Positions 18,084-26,072 of a stretch of 64,000 bases of DNA are shown piece by piece. Within the stretch, counting starts at the first letter, position 1, and the number at the start of each line of letters is the position of its first letter. Position numbers and translations under genes: made by a program. The notes under the pieces are model-generated. The model had not been told where the DNA came from. It saw only the letters and a list, made by a program, of their open reading frames with translations, and did no database searches. The DNA is from Breoghania sp037026715 (lineage in GTDB: Bacteria > Pseudomonadota > Alphaproteobacteria > Rhizobiales > Stappiaceae): assembly GCF_037026715.1 (NCBI RefSeq), contig NZ_JBANCG010000001.1:186001-250000 (forward strand), given 5' to 3'.

Positions 18084-18375
18084 CCGCGGCCCGTGGCGCA
18101 TTTTCCTGCGCTTGCGATGGAACCTTCGGGCCTCATAAAGCCTTAATCCGGCGCAAGATGGAGGCCTCGGACCGCTGTGCGGCTCGAAGTCGCAGTCCGC
18201 CCGGCTTGTCCGCGCGCGCATTCGTCACGAAATCGAAGGTGACCCAACGGAAAACGCGCGATGCAACATGAATGTCTCCTGAACAATCGTCTCAGAAGGC
18301 GTTCAGCGGGACAGGGATAGGGTGGCTGCATGACCGGAACCGGGCTTTGGGGGCCGGAAACGTATGGAGCGTTCA

Positions 18376-18816
18376 ATGTCCGCATTGAAGAAGGTTGCGA
18401 CAACCACTCTCTCCGCTCTGGCGGTGACGAGCATGCTGGCCGCGAGCACGGTCACCGCATCGGCGCACGATCGCGGCTGGTATGGCGGGCCGCGTTATGA
18501 TCACTACGACCGCCGCGATTGGCGCGATCATCGTCGCCACCATCGCGACAGGGGCATGGATGGCGCCGCCGCCGGCCTGCTGGGCCTCGGCGCCGGGCTG
18601 ATCCTCGGCGGCGCGCTGGCCAGTTCCGCGAACGCCGCTCCCCCGCCGCCGCCCCCTCCGCCCGCCGACTATTACGACTACGGCCGCTACGATTACGGCC
18701 CGCCGCGGCCCTGGACATCCGACTGGCGCGCCTACTGCCTGTCGCGCTACCGCAGCTTCAACCCCAGCACCGGCTATTTCCTGGGCTATGACGGGGAATA
18801 CCACTTCTGCCGCTAG
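18376..18816 (+). CDS. BA14K family protein, copy 1
   Basis: 146 residues from the ATG at 18376, which has GGAG six bases upstream; an ATG at 18364 adds MERS. A signal peptide (TTLSALAVTSMLAASTVTASA) is followed by a Tyr/Arg/Asp/His-rich basic stretch, a Gly-rich hydrophobic segment (GAAAGLLGLGAGLILGGALA), a run of eight prolines and the BA14K signature WRAYCLSRYRSFNPSTGYFLG. BA14K is named after a Brucella lectin-like immunoreactive protein; members are small exported or membrane-associated proteins of rhizobia. The 292-base gap upstream has two imperfect inverted repeats (GTCAC-N10-GTGAC near 18227; CTGAAC-N16-GTTCAG near 18279). Confidence 0.85.
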   Translation: MSALKKVATTTLSALAVTSMLAASTVTASAHDRGWYGGPRYDHYDRRDWRDHRRHHRDRGMDGAAAGLLGLGAGLILGGALASSANAAPPPPPPPPADYYDYGRYDYGPPRPWTSDWRAYCLSRYRSFNPSTGYFLGYDGEYHFCR

Positions 18817-18895
18817 GGCGCCTTTCTCGCAGGGCCTGATTGGCCCGTGCTCTCGATGAAGTGAGCGCAATTCCGGCGCCGGGCGCCCCGGTGCC

Positions 18896-18922
18896 GGAAC
18901 GCGGAGCGGTCGCGCGGGGTTT
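18896..18922 (+). promoter_or_regulatory. Possible EcfG-type stress promoter for the second BA14K gene
   Basis: GGAAC at 18896-18900 and GTTT at 18919-18922 have the spacing seen in general-stress sigma factor promoters of alphaproteobacteria (GGAAC-N18/19-TT). It lies 110 bp before the ATG. Short matches like this occur by chance in GC-rich DNA. Confidence 0.25.
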
Positions 18923-18971
18923 ACAAGGAAAGACCGACCGGCAGAGAGCCTATGCTACGCGGCGAGGCGGA

Positions 18972-19016
18972 TGCCCGACGAAACAGTGCCCGACGAAACA
19001 GTGCCTGACGAAACAG
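18972..19016 (+). repeat. Three tandem 15-bp repeats in the leader of the second BA14K gene
   Basis: Unit TGCCCGACGAAACAG occurs at 18972, 18987 and 19002, the third with one C-to-T change. The array ends 12 bases before the ATG and joins directly to the ribosome site GGAGG. Copy number could vary and change the leader length. Confidence 0.9.
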
Positions 19017-19028
19017 TGGAGGACTGCA

Positions 19029-19517
19029 ATGTTGAAGACTGGTCGCAAGGCCTGGAAGGCCATATCCCTGGCGCTGGCCCTCTCGCTCGCTTCCGCGATG
19101 GCCGTTCCGCCGGCCTTTGCCGGGGATTCCGACAATTCGCCCGAAATGTCCGGGAAATACCGCTGGCAGCAGCGCGGCGATCGTGTCTATCGCGACCGCG
19201 ACAGGTCACGCCGCGTCTATCGCGATCGCGACTGGCGCCGCGACAACTGGCGTCATCACCGTCGCGACAACTGGCGCCATCATCGCCGCCACCGCAACAA
19301 TGACGCCGGCGCGGCGATCCTCGGCGGCATCATCGGGCTCGGTGCCGGTCTCGCCATCGGCAACGCCACCGCGCCGCGCTATTACGACGGCGGCCGCTAT
19401 CCGGCGTGGAGCGCGCAGTGGTACCGCTACTGCGAGAACCGCTACCGCAGCTTCAACCCGCGTACCGGCTATTACCTGGGCTATGACGGCGAATACCACT
19501 TCTGCCGCGCACGCTGA
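19029..19517 (+). CDS. BA14K family protein, copy 2
   Basis: 162 residues from the ATG at 19029, with GGAGG upstream; the frame stays open far upstream through the tandem repeats but has no domain there. A signal peptide ends at VPPAFAG. Then come repeated basic blocks built of YRDRD, RRDNWRHHRR and similar units, a Gly-rich hydrophobic segment (GAAILGGIIGLGAGLAIGNA) and the signature WYRYCENRYRSFNPRTGYYLG. The end YLGYDGEYHFCRAR is nearly identical to copy 1, so the pair arose by tandem duplication. Confidence 0.85.
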   Translation: MLKTGRKAWKAISLALALSLASAMAVPPAFAGDSDNSPEMSGKYRWQQRGDRVYRDRDRSRRVYRDRDWRRDNWRHHRRDNWRHHRRHRNNDAGAAILGGIIGLGAGLAIGNATAPRYYDGGRYPAWSAQWYRYCENRYRSFNPRTGYYLGYDGEYHFCRAR

Positions 19518-19546
19518 GGCACAGCTCTCACCCTTGAACCGGAATT

Positions 19547-19581
19547 GGACCGCAGGCGCCCGCCTGCGGTCCTTTGCGTTT
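19547..19581 (+). terminator. Rho-independent terminator after the BA14K genes
   Basis: GGACCGCAGGC (19547-19557) pairs with GCCTGCGGTCC (19562-19572) over a short loop and is followed by TTTGCGTTTT. Confidence 0.8.
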
Positions 19582-19726
19582 TCGGGCGGCGCCGTCATTC
19601 TTTCCAAAACAAAAAGCCATATTTTCCGTTACGGCATGAAAGCCGGGCGGGAAGTCACAAGCGGTTATGTTACGATCCGTCTCGTCAATGCCCGCATAAA
19701 ACAAGGGCAATCCTCGGGAGGAGCAG

Positions 19727-20983
19727 ATGAAACATCCATTTCTGACGGCTTTGCTGTCGGCGACATTCATGACCGGCAGCGTCGGGCTTGCCGCGGCGCA
19801 GAACAATCTGGAAAAATTGTCCGGCTTCAAGAAGACGGGCACCGTGGATTTCGAATACGTGGAGCAGGGCGGCGCCTATGCGGCCGGGATCAAGAAGACC
19901 CTGGAGCGGATCAAGCTGCCGGAAGGCTTCCGGATCGATCTCTACGCCATCGTGCCCGATGCACGGCACATGGCGGTGGGCCCGCAAGGCATCGTCACCT
20001 TCGTCGGCACACGCAAGACCAAGGTCTGGTCGGTCACCGACCGCAACAAGGACAGGGTTGCCGACGAGGTGAAGGATTTCGCGCCCTCATTGCAGTTCGC
20101 CGTTCCCAACGGGCCGTGCTTTTCCAAGGACGGCAACCTCTATCTGGCGGAGCAGAACCGCGTCCTGAATTTCCCGGCGGCCGAGTTCTTCTATGAAAGC
20201 CCGGACGTGGCGGCCTTCGAGGTCGTCAAGCAGGGCGAGCTGATCCCGCCGGAGGAGGAGAGCTACAACCACACCGCGCGGGTGTGCGACATCGGGCCGG
20301 ACGGCAAGCTCTACATCGCGCTCGGCCAGCCCTTCAACGTGCCGGCGCCGGAAAAGGCCGATCTCTACACCAAATGGGGCCTCGGCGGCATCATCCGGCT
20401 CAACACCGACGGCACGGGGCGCGAGGTCTATGCCACCGGCATCCGCAATTCCGTCGGCATGGACTTCGACCCCGCCACCGGAGACCTCTGGTTCACCGAC
20501 AATCAGGTCGACGGCATGGGCGACGACATTCCCCCCGGCGAGATCAACCACGCAACGGCAGCGGGCCAGAATTTCGGCTTCCCGTGGTATGGCGGCGGCT
20601 CGGTGCGCACCAACGAGTACAAGAACGACGAGCCGCCCGCCGATGTCGTCTTTCCGGCTGTCGAAATGATCGCGCATGCAGCCGATCTCGGCATGACCTT
20701 CTATACCGGCGACCAGTTCCCTGCCGAATACAAGGGCGCGATCTTCTCCGCCCAGCACGGCTCGTGGAACCGTACCACGCCTGTCGGCGCCCGGGTGATG
20801 GTCACGAAGATCGACGCCGAGGGCAAGGCCAGTGCCGAGCCCTTCGCGGAAGGCTGGATCGACGAGAACGGCGAGTATCTCGGCCGGCCGGTCGATGTGG
20901 CGCAGCTTCGCGACGGCTCGCTGCTGGTCTCCGACGATCTCGCCGGCGCGATCTACCGGATCTCGTATTCCAAGCCGCAATAG
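19727..20983 (+). CDS. PQQ-dependent sugar dehydrogenase (L-sorbosone dehydrogenase-like)
   Basis: 418 residues with signal peptide TALLSATFMTGSVGLAAAQ, so periplasmic. It has a beta-propeller of the glucose/sorbosone dehydrogenase type. Marks include LPEGFRIDLYAIVPDARHMAVGP, HTARVCDIGPDGKLYIALGQP, ATGIRNSVGMDFDPATGDLWFTDNQVDGMGDD, FGFPWYGGG, FSAQHGSWNRT and GRPVDVAQLRDGSLLVSDD. These are typical of the enzyme oxidising sugar aldehydes with pyrroloquinoline quinone. GGGAGGAG precedes the ATG. The cytochrome c gene downstream is the likely electron acceptor. The true substrate is unknown, and no PQQ synthesis genes are in the window. Confidence 0.85.
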   Translation: MKHPFLTALLSATFMTGSVGLAAAQNNLEKLSGFKKTGTVDFEYVEQGGAYAAGIKKTLERIKLPEGFRIDLYAIVPDARHMAVGPQGIVTFVGTRKTKVWSVTDRNKDRVADEVKDFAPSLQFAVPNGPCFSKDGNLYLAEQNRVLNFPAAEFFYESPDVAAFEVVKQGELIPPEEESYNHTARVCDIGPDGKLYIALGQPFNVPAPEKADLYTKWGLGGIIRLNTDGTGREVYATGIRNSVGMDFDPATGDLWFTDNQVDGMGDDIPPGEINHATAAGQNFGFPWYGGGSVRTNEYKNDEPPADVVFPAVEMIAHAADLGMTFYTGDQFPAEYKGAIFSAQHGSWNRTTPVGARVMVTKIDAEGKASAEPFAEGWIDENGEYLGRPVDVAQLRDGSLLVSDDLAGAIYRISYSKPQ

Positions 20984-21015
20984 CGCGATCGTTGCCGCAA
21001 TCTCCGCTCTCTCTA

Positions 21016-21110
21016 GCGTCATCCCCCCGCTTCGTCCGGGGGATCCATAGGGCCCCGGGTGGATGCGGTTCCTGAATGCGGATTGCCCGGACTTCGCCGG
21101 GTAATGACGG
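21016..21110. repeat. Intergenic hairpin pair, family C copy 1
   Basis: Left unit GTCATCCCCCCGCTTCGTCC and right unit ending CGCCGGGTAATGACGG form two facing hairpins bounded by GTCAT and ATGAC. Related copies are at 25278, 29638, 60583 and 63478. The rest of the 20984-21272 gap has only short repeats of AAACTGGCC. Confidence 0.75.
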
Positions 21111-21272
21111 AGGAGAGGTCGGGGGCGGGCAAGACGCTGAGCAATGGTGCGGCGGGCACCGACGATCGCCCGCCGCCTGCCGGCGCGCGTAAACTGGCCG
21201 CCAGAAACAGGCCGCCGGAAACTGGCCTACAATAACGCGGCCGCCGGATCGGCGGTCAGGGGAGGGAGTTGA

Positions 21273-21623
21273 ATGCGCGATAGGGGAGACGCCCGCATCC
21301 TGCGGGCCGCGTTGTGCTGTGCGGTTGCGTTTAGTGCCGCGATATCTTCGGCCGGCGCCGCCGATCTGGAAGCGGGGCGCAAGAAGGTCCGGTCCGTCTG
21401 TCAGGTCTGCCACGGCATGAACGGCATCGGCACCAATCCGACCGTGCCCAACCTCGCCGGCGAGAGCGAGACGTATATCTCCAAGCAGCTCAAGGCATTC
21501 CGTTCGGGCACCCGAACGCACGAACAGATGTCGATCATCGCGCAAGGATTGTCGGACGCCGACATCGCCAATGCGGCCGCCTATTTCTCCGCGATCAAGG
21601 TAACCGCGACGCCGCCGAAGTGA
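21273..21623 (+). CDS. Small c-type cytochrome (class I)
   Basis: 116 residues. A signal peptide (LRAALCCAVAFSAAISSAGAAD) exports it to the periplasm, where heme is attached at CQVCH. The distal Met is likely in THEQMSIIAQGLSDADIANAAAYFSAI, the usual C-terminal helix of class I cytochromes. GGAGGGAG precedes the ATG at 21273. It lies 290 bases after the PQQ dehydrogenase on the same strand, with a repeat between. It probably carries electrons from that enzyme to the respiratory chain. Confidence 0.88.
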   Translation: MRDRGDARILRAALCCAVAFSAAISSAGAADLEAGRKKVRSVCQVCHGMNGIGTNPTVPNLAGESETYISKQLKAFRSGTRTHEQMSIIAQGLSDADIANAAAYFSAIKVTATPPK

Positions 21624-21836
21624 GCGGGGCCGAAGTGAACGGGGAGGCGGGTTCCCTTCCCTCGTCGAAGAAGGATTGGGCCCGTACGATTGCCGCGTGC
21701 TCAGCAAAGACCGGACATTTCAGGAGGCTGCGCCATCGGCCCCGCCTCGCATCCTCTCCGTAGCGAAATCTTAAAGTCGGCCGCCTAGTCTCGCCCTGTC
21801 GAAAAGCACGGGGTCGAATGGCACGGGGGGTCTCGG

Positions 21837-23051
21837 TTGAACGGGTTGATGCGCGCGATCGGCGCTGGCGGCGAGATCCGGCGGGAAAACGTGGAGCGTG
21901 CCGCGGTGATCCTGATCGCGGCCTATGCCAGCCTTTTTGGCTACTTCGTCTATGTCGCGCTCGCCACCGGAGATCCGGGCAAGGCCGTCGGGATGGACTT
22001 CGTATCGTTCTGGACGGCGGCGCGCTCGGCGCTCACCGGAAACCCGACGTTGCCTTACGATCTCGTCGCGTTCTCGCAGCGGCAGATGGAGATCTTCGGC
22101 ATTTCCGGCGTCGCCTTCTTCTATCCGCCGAGCTGGCTTTTGTATCTCTTGCCCTTCGGCCTCGTGCCGTTCGGGCTCGGATATGCGCTTTTCGAGGCCC
22201 TCACGCTCATCCTTGCCTGTCTCGCCATGAGGTGTCTGGTGCGCCGGCGTGAGGCGCTGTGGATCAGTCTCGCCTTCCCGGGCTTTCTGTTCTGCCTGCT
22301 GCACGGCCAGAACGGGCTTCTGAGCGCCGCGCTGTTCGGCTTCGCCATGGCCGCGCTGGAGCGGCGCCTGTCGTGGCTCGCCGGGTTCGCCATCGGACTT
22401 CTCGCCTACAAGCCGCATTTCGGGCTGCTTGTTCCCTTCGCGCTGCTGGCGGGGCGCGAATACCGGGCCTTCGCCGCTGCCGCGGTCACCACCGTCGCCG
22501 TCGCCGCCGCATCCTGGTTGGCATTCGGCACGGCCACCTGGCAGGCCTTCCTCGCGCAAATCCCGCTTGCCGGCGCAAACCTGGTCGAGGCCGGCATTTC
22601 CATGGCGCGGATGATCTCGCTCTTTGCCTGGCTACGGCAGGCCGGCGTCGGTGCCAATGCGGCGATGGCAGCACAGCTCCTGCTTTCCGTCGCGGTCTTC
22701 GCCGCCGTCATGCTCGCGTGGCGGCGCGCGCCGTCGATGCCGCTCAAGGCGGCGATCCTCGTGTCCGGCGCGACCCTCGTGGTCCCCTTCATTCTCGATT
22801 ACGACATGGCGTTGCTGGCGATCCCGGCCGGCTTGCTGATCCGTCTTGGGCTTGAGGAAGGTTTTGGGATTTATGAGAAATCGGCGCTGGCGGCCTGCTT
22901 TGCGCTGATGTTCCTGAGCGGCGGGCTCGGCATCGTGGTGCCATTCGGCTCCGGCCCTCTGCCGGGACTGATGCTCTTTGCGCTCGCCGGCCGGCGCATT
23001 CTCGTGGCCGCGCCTTTCCGATCCTCCGACAAGGCTGCCGCCGCTACCTGA
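21837..23051 (+). CDS. GT87-type (DUF2029) polyprenyl-dependent glycosyltransferase-like membrane protein
   Basis: 404 residues with ten or more hydrophobic segments. An Asp in the first loop (GMDFVSFWTAARSALTGNP) and LPYDLVAFSQRQME with FFYPPSWLLYLLPFGLVPFG follow the GT87 pattern of alpha-mannosyltransferases that use a lipid-linked sugar. LLAYKPHFGLLVPFALLAGREYRAF is another conserved stretch. The start is a TTG at 21837 behind GGGGGG; an ATG at 21849 is possible. Its 3' end overlaps the convergent hydrolase gene by 8 bases. The acceptor is unknown. Confidence 0.75.
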   Translation: MNGLMRAIGAGGEIRRENVERAAVILIAAYASLFGYFVYVALATGDPGKAVGMDFVSFWTAARSALTGNPTLPYDLVAFSQRQMEIFGISGVAFFYPPSWLLYLLPFGLVPFGLGYALFEALTLILACLAMRCLVRRREALWISLAFPGFLFCLLHGQNGLLSAALFGFAMAALERRLSWLAGFAIGLLAYKPHFGLLVPFALLAGREYRAFAAAAVTTVAVAAASWLAFGTATWQAFLAQIPLAGANLVEAGISMARMISLFAWLRQAGVGANAAMAAQLLLSVAVFAAVMLAWRRAPSMPLKAAILVSGATLVVPFILDYDMALLAIPAGLLIRLGLEEGFGIYEKSALAACFALMFLSGGLGIVVPFGSGPLPGLMLFALAGRRILVAAPFRSSDKAAAAT

Positions 23052-23733
23052 CCAGCAGGGGCATTTCCTGGACCTCGTCCCACCACAGTCGACCGTCTGC
23101 CTCGCGGTGGAGCGTCGGGAAATGGCCGGGCACGATGATCCGTCCCCGCCGCAGCACCTCCGCGATCGAGGCTCGGCCGCGCTTTTGCGGGTCGATCTCC
23201 ATGTCGGGAATGCCGGTCGTTGCCTCCCGCGCGGTCTTCAACGCGTCCGCCGCCAGCACGACAGGGCCTTCTTCCGTGCGAAGTTCCAGCGAGACATGGC
23301 CCGGCGAATGGCCGGGGGTGGGAAACAGCACCACGCCAGGCAGGATCTCCGCTTCGCCGTCGATGGTCTCCACCCGTCGTTCGCGCAGCAGTGCCGGCAG
23401 ATAGCGCGGGGTGACGTGATCCTCGGCAAAGATCGCGTCGATGTAGTCGCGCTCCTCGCGCCCCATTACGATCGGCGCGTCGGGGAAGAGGTCCATGTTC
23501 AGCACGTGGTCGAAATGGCCGTGCGAGAAGACCAGCAGATCGATGTCGCGGGGGCTCAGTCCGCGCGCGTCGAGTGCCTCTACCAGCATGCGCCGGGTCA
23601 CCCCGTGGCCGACATCGAAAAGCGCCCGCTTGCCGTCGGCCTCCACCAGAACGATGGAGGAAATCCCGAAGAAGCCACCGCGAAAGGCGAGGCTGGACCC
23701 GGGAACGAGGACATGGAAGCGGGGAGAGGGCAT
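23044..23733 (-). CDS. MBL fold metallo-hydrolase
   Basis: 229 residues with the dinuclear zinc site SHGHFDH, then GHSPGHVSLEL, VLAADALKTA and a late IIVPGHFPTL. Together these are the metallo-beta-lactamase fold ligands. The order GRE-RDYIDAI between motifs recalls N-acyl-homoserine lactone lactonases, but many family members share it. It is cytosolic, with no signal peptide. The gene is single and its 3' end overlaps the GT87 gene. Function beyond hydrolase is not assignable. Confidence 0.85.
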   Translation of the reverse strand: MPSPRFHVLVPGSSLAFRGGFFGISSIVLVEADGKRALFDVGHGVTRRMLVEALDARGLSPRDIDLLVFSHGHFDHVLNMDLFPDAPIVMGREERDYIDAIFAEDHVTPRYLPALLRERRVETIDGEAEILPGVVLFPTPGHSPGHVSLELRTEEGPVVLAADALKTAREATTGIPDMEIDPQKRGRASIAEVLRRGRIIVPGHFPTLHREADGRLWWDEVQEMPLLVR

Positions 23734-24042
23734 GGCGGAGAACTTTCAGGACAGGGCGGGTCTCGCAGCGTTGCTCCGACAGTGGCCCGGATCGGCTGCG
23801 ATGGCCAGAGGCAAGGCGGGTGCCGGGCAATGACGGCGGCGAGGCATGAGAGGGAATTGTCGAAAGCGCAAACCCCGATGCCATTTCGGGCCGGACACCA
23901 AGGGCAATGCGTGCGCAATCGCGGGAGGCGGCAGGTCATATTCGTATCTGCCCTACGGGCGGAGCGGGCGGTTTCGCCAATACTTGCACAATGACGCGGC
24001 GGATTTTTGCACTATTATTGATCAATTGCGGTGTATTTGGGC

Positions 24043-24077
24043 ACATTTCGACAATTTGTCGATAAATCGTTGATGTT
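24043..24077. promoter_or_regulatory. Palindromic operator upstream of the TRAP transporter operon
   Basis: Centred between 24060 and 24061. The right half GATAAATCGTTGATGTT matches the right half of the 5-oxoprolinase site (11349-11382) at 14 of 17 positions. The left half read in complement begins GACAAATTGTCGA, giving 11 of 14 symmetry within the site. It lies about 170 bp before dctP. The rest of 23734-24247 has a lone right unit of repeat family C near 23821 and no gene. Confidence 0.5.
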
Positions 24078-24247
24078 CCGGTGCCGAAAAGCTAGCGTTG
24101 ACTCCCGAGAACAGGTGTATTGGGCTCTGGACTTCGGATCCGCGTGCGCGGTCCGTAATACCTTGGGAAAATCCGGGCCTCGTCAATCGTCAAGGCCTCA
24201 TGAAGCGTCAAGGGTAGAAGCCCGGCGCCTCGACAGGGAGAGACTAC

Positions 24248-25231
24248 ATGCTGAAAACGAACCGTCTTGTAGCGGCGGGTGCGGCTTTCGTTGCCGCTTC
24301 CGTCATCGGTTTCGCCGCGTCGGCGCAGACCAAGTGGGACATGCCGACGCCCTATGGCGACACCAACTTCCACACGGTGAACATCGCCGAGTTCGCCAAG
24401 GATGTCGAAAAGGCCACCGGCGGCAAGCTCACCATCCAGATCCATTCCGCCGGCTCGCTGCTCAAGCATCCGGAAATCAAGAACGCCGTGCGCAAGGGCG
24501 TGGTGCCGGTCGGTGAGGTGCTGATCTCGCGCCTGTCGAACGAGGACCCGATCTTCGAACTGGATTCCGTGCCCTTCCTGGCCACCTCCTATGATGCCGC
24601 CAAGAAGCTCTATGACGCCTCGCGCCCGGCTCTGGAAAAGAAGCTCGACGCCCAGGGCCTGATGCTGCTCTTCTCCGTGCCGTGGCCGCCGCAGGGCATC
24701 TATTCCAAGGGCGCCATCTCTTCCATGGACGACCTGAAGGGCAAGCGTTTCCGCGCCTACAATGCCGCGACCGAGCGGATCGCCCAGCTTGCCGGTGCCG
24801 TGCCGACCCAGGTGGAAGTGCCGGATCTGCCGACCGCCTTCTCCACCGGCCGCGTTCAGGTGATGATCACCTCGCCCTCGACGGGGGCCAACTCCAAGGC
24901 GTGGGACTATCTCGACCACTATTATGACGCCCAGGCCTGGCTGCCGAAGAACATGGTCATCGTCAACAAGGCCGCCTTCATGGCGCTGCCGGCCGATGTG
25001 CAGGCGGCCGTGAAGGAAGCCGCCGCCACCGCCGAGACGCGCGGCTGGGAAGCGTCCAAGACCGAGACGAAAGAAAAGACCCAGGAACTCGCCGACAACG
25101 GCATCGAGGTCTCCGCGCCGTCGCCCGAGCTGCAGGACGGTTTCAAGGCCATCGGCGCGACCATGGTCAAGGAGTGGCAGGCCAAGGCCGGCGATGAGGG
25201 CAAGGCCATCATCGACGCCTATTCCAAGTAG
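24248..25231 (+). CDS. TRAP transporter solute-binding subunit (DctP family)
   Basis: 327 residues with a signal peptide (VAAGAAFVAASVIGFAASAQ). DctP features are FAKDVEKATGGKLTIQIHSAGSL, VPVGEVLISRLSNEDPIFELDSVPFL, DLKGKRFRAYNAATERIAQLAGA with the substrate-binding Arg of FRAYN, and AFSTGRVQVMITSP. It binds an organic acid in the periplasm and delivers it to DctQM. Some DctP receptors of Bordetella bind pyroglutamate; the operator shared with 5-oxoprolinase makes that ligand attractive, but it is inferred. GGGAGAG precedes the ATG. Confidence 0.9.
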   Translation: MLKTNRLVAAGAAFVAASVIGFAASAQTKWDMPTPYGDTNFHTVNIAEFAKDVEKATGGKLTIQIHSAGSLLKHPEIKNAVRKGVVPVGEVLISRLSNEDPIFELDSVPFLATSYDAAKKLYDASRPALEKKLDAQGLMLLFSVPWPPQGIYSKGAISSMDDLKGKRFRAYNAATERIAQLAGAVPTQVEVPDLPTAFSTGRVQVMITSPSTGANSKAWDYLDHYYDAQAWLPKNMVIVNKAAFMALPADVQAAVKEAAATAETRGWEASKTETKEKTQELADNGIEVSAPSPELQDGFKAIGATMVKEWQAKAGDEGKAIIDAYSK

Positions 25232-25277
25232 GCGGTCAGAGAGGCACCCTCTCTCCGCCGGCACGTCCCTCGCCGCC

Positions 25278-25380
25278 GTCATCCCCCGGCTTCGTCCGGG
25301 GGATCCATCGCCTGTCGGCAACGGCTGCGAGCCGAAATGGATTGCCCGGCCATTATCGGTCTCGGGCCGGGCAATGACGG
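25278..25380. repeat. Intergenic hairpin pair, family C copy 2, inside the TRAP operon
   Basis: GTCATCCCCCGGCTTCGTCC with GGGGGATCC forms the left hairpin; ATTGCCCGGCC and GGCCGGGCAATGACGG form the right. It separates dctP from dctQ and could tune expression of the abundant binding protein relative to the membrane subunits. Confidence 0.75.
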
Positions 25381-25511
25381 GAGAGAGACCGGCGCGGCGC
25401 TACAGGACCGACCGGCGCAGCCTCCATCCCCTCCGCCCGTCAGCCGGATCCTGAGCCGTTATCGGGCCTCCGGGTTCGTACCGTCCGCCCGCATCATTCG
25501 AAAGCAAAGTC

Positions 25512-26072
25512 ATGCGCAAAGCACTTGATGCGCTCTACCGATTGTCGGCCGCCCTTGCTGCGCTGTGCCTGGTCTTGATCGCCCTGATGGTGGTGGCCCA
25601 GGTCGCGGGCCGCATCCTCGACGGCGCCCGTTCGCTGCTCGGGTTCGAGCCGCTTGGCCTGCTGGTGCCCTCGCTTGCCGAAATCGCCGGCTTCCTGCTG
25701 GTCGGAGCCTCCTTCCTGGCGCTCGCCTCAACCTTGCGCAACGCCGACCACATCCGCGTCATCATCCTTTTGCAGATGGTCCCGCGCTCCCTCGCCCGCT
25801 TCCTGGAAATCTGGGTGCTGGCGGTGGCCGTCGCGCTCATCGCCTATTTCGCCTGGAACGCGGCCCTGCTCACCCTCGACAGCTACCAGTTCAATGAGGT
25901 CTCCTTCGGCATCATCCCGGTGCCGCTGTGGATTCCGCAGGCGGCGATGACGGCCGGGCTCGCCGTCTTCCTGATCTCGCTTCTCGACGATCTCGTCGTC
26001 ACGCTGATGGGCGGCGAGCCGAGCTACATGGAGCCGTTGCCCGATCACGATCTCGTCGAGGGGACCGAGTAG
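25512..26072 (+). CDS. TRAP transporter small membrane subunit (DctQ family)
   Basis: 186 residues with four membrane helices. The family motif around helix 2-3 is seen in LVPSLAEIAGFLLVGASFLALASTLRNADHIRV, where the Glu and the RNADHIRV stretch are typical of DctQ. The C-terminus is soluble and acidic (PLPDHDLVEGTE). It pairs with DctM to form the sodium-driven transporter. Its stop is directly followed by the dctM start without a gap. Confidence 0.88.
   Translation: MRKALDALYRLSAALAALCLVLIALMVVAQVAGRILDGARSLLGFEPLGLLVPSLAEIAGFLLVGASFLALASTLRNADHIRVIILLQMVPRSLARFLEIWVLAVAVALIAYFAWNAALLTLDSYQFNEVSFGIIPVPLWIPQAAMTAGLAVFLISLLDDLVVTLMGGEPSYMEPLPDHDLVEGTE

Noticed and set aside
23734..24247. Searched for a riboswitch or small gene upstream of dctP
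   Set aside because: No conserved riboswitch core and no frame with a ribosome site; only the operator and a lone repeat unit were supported.
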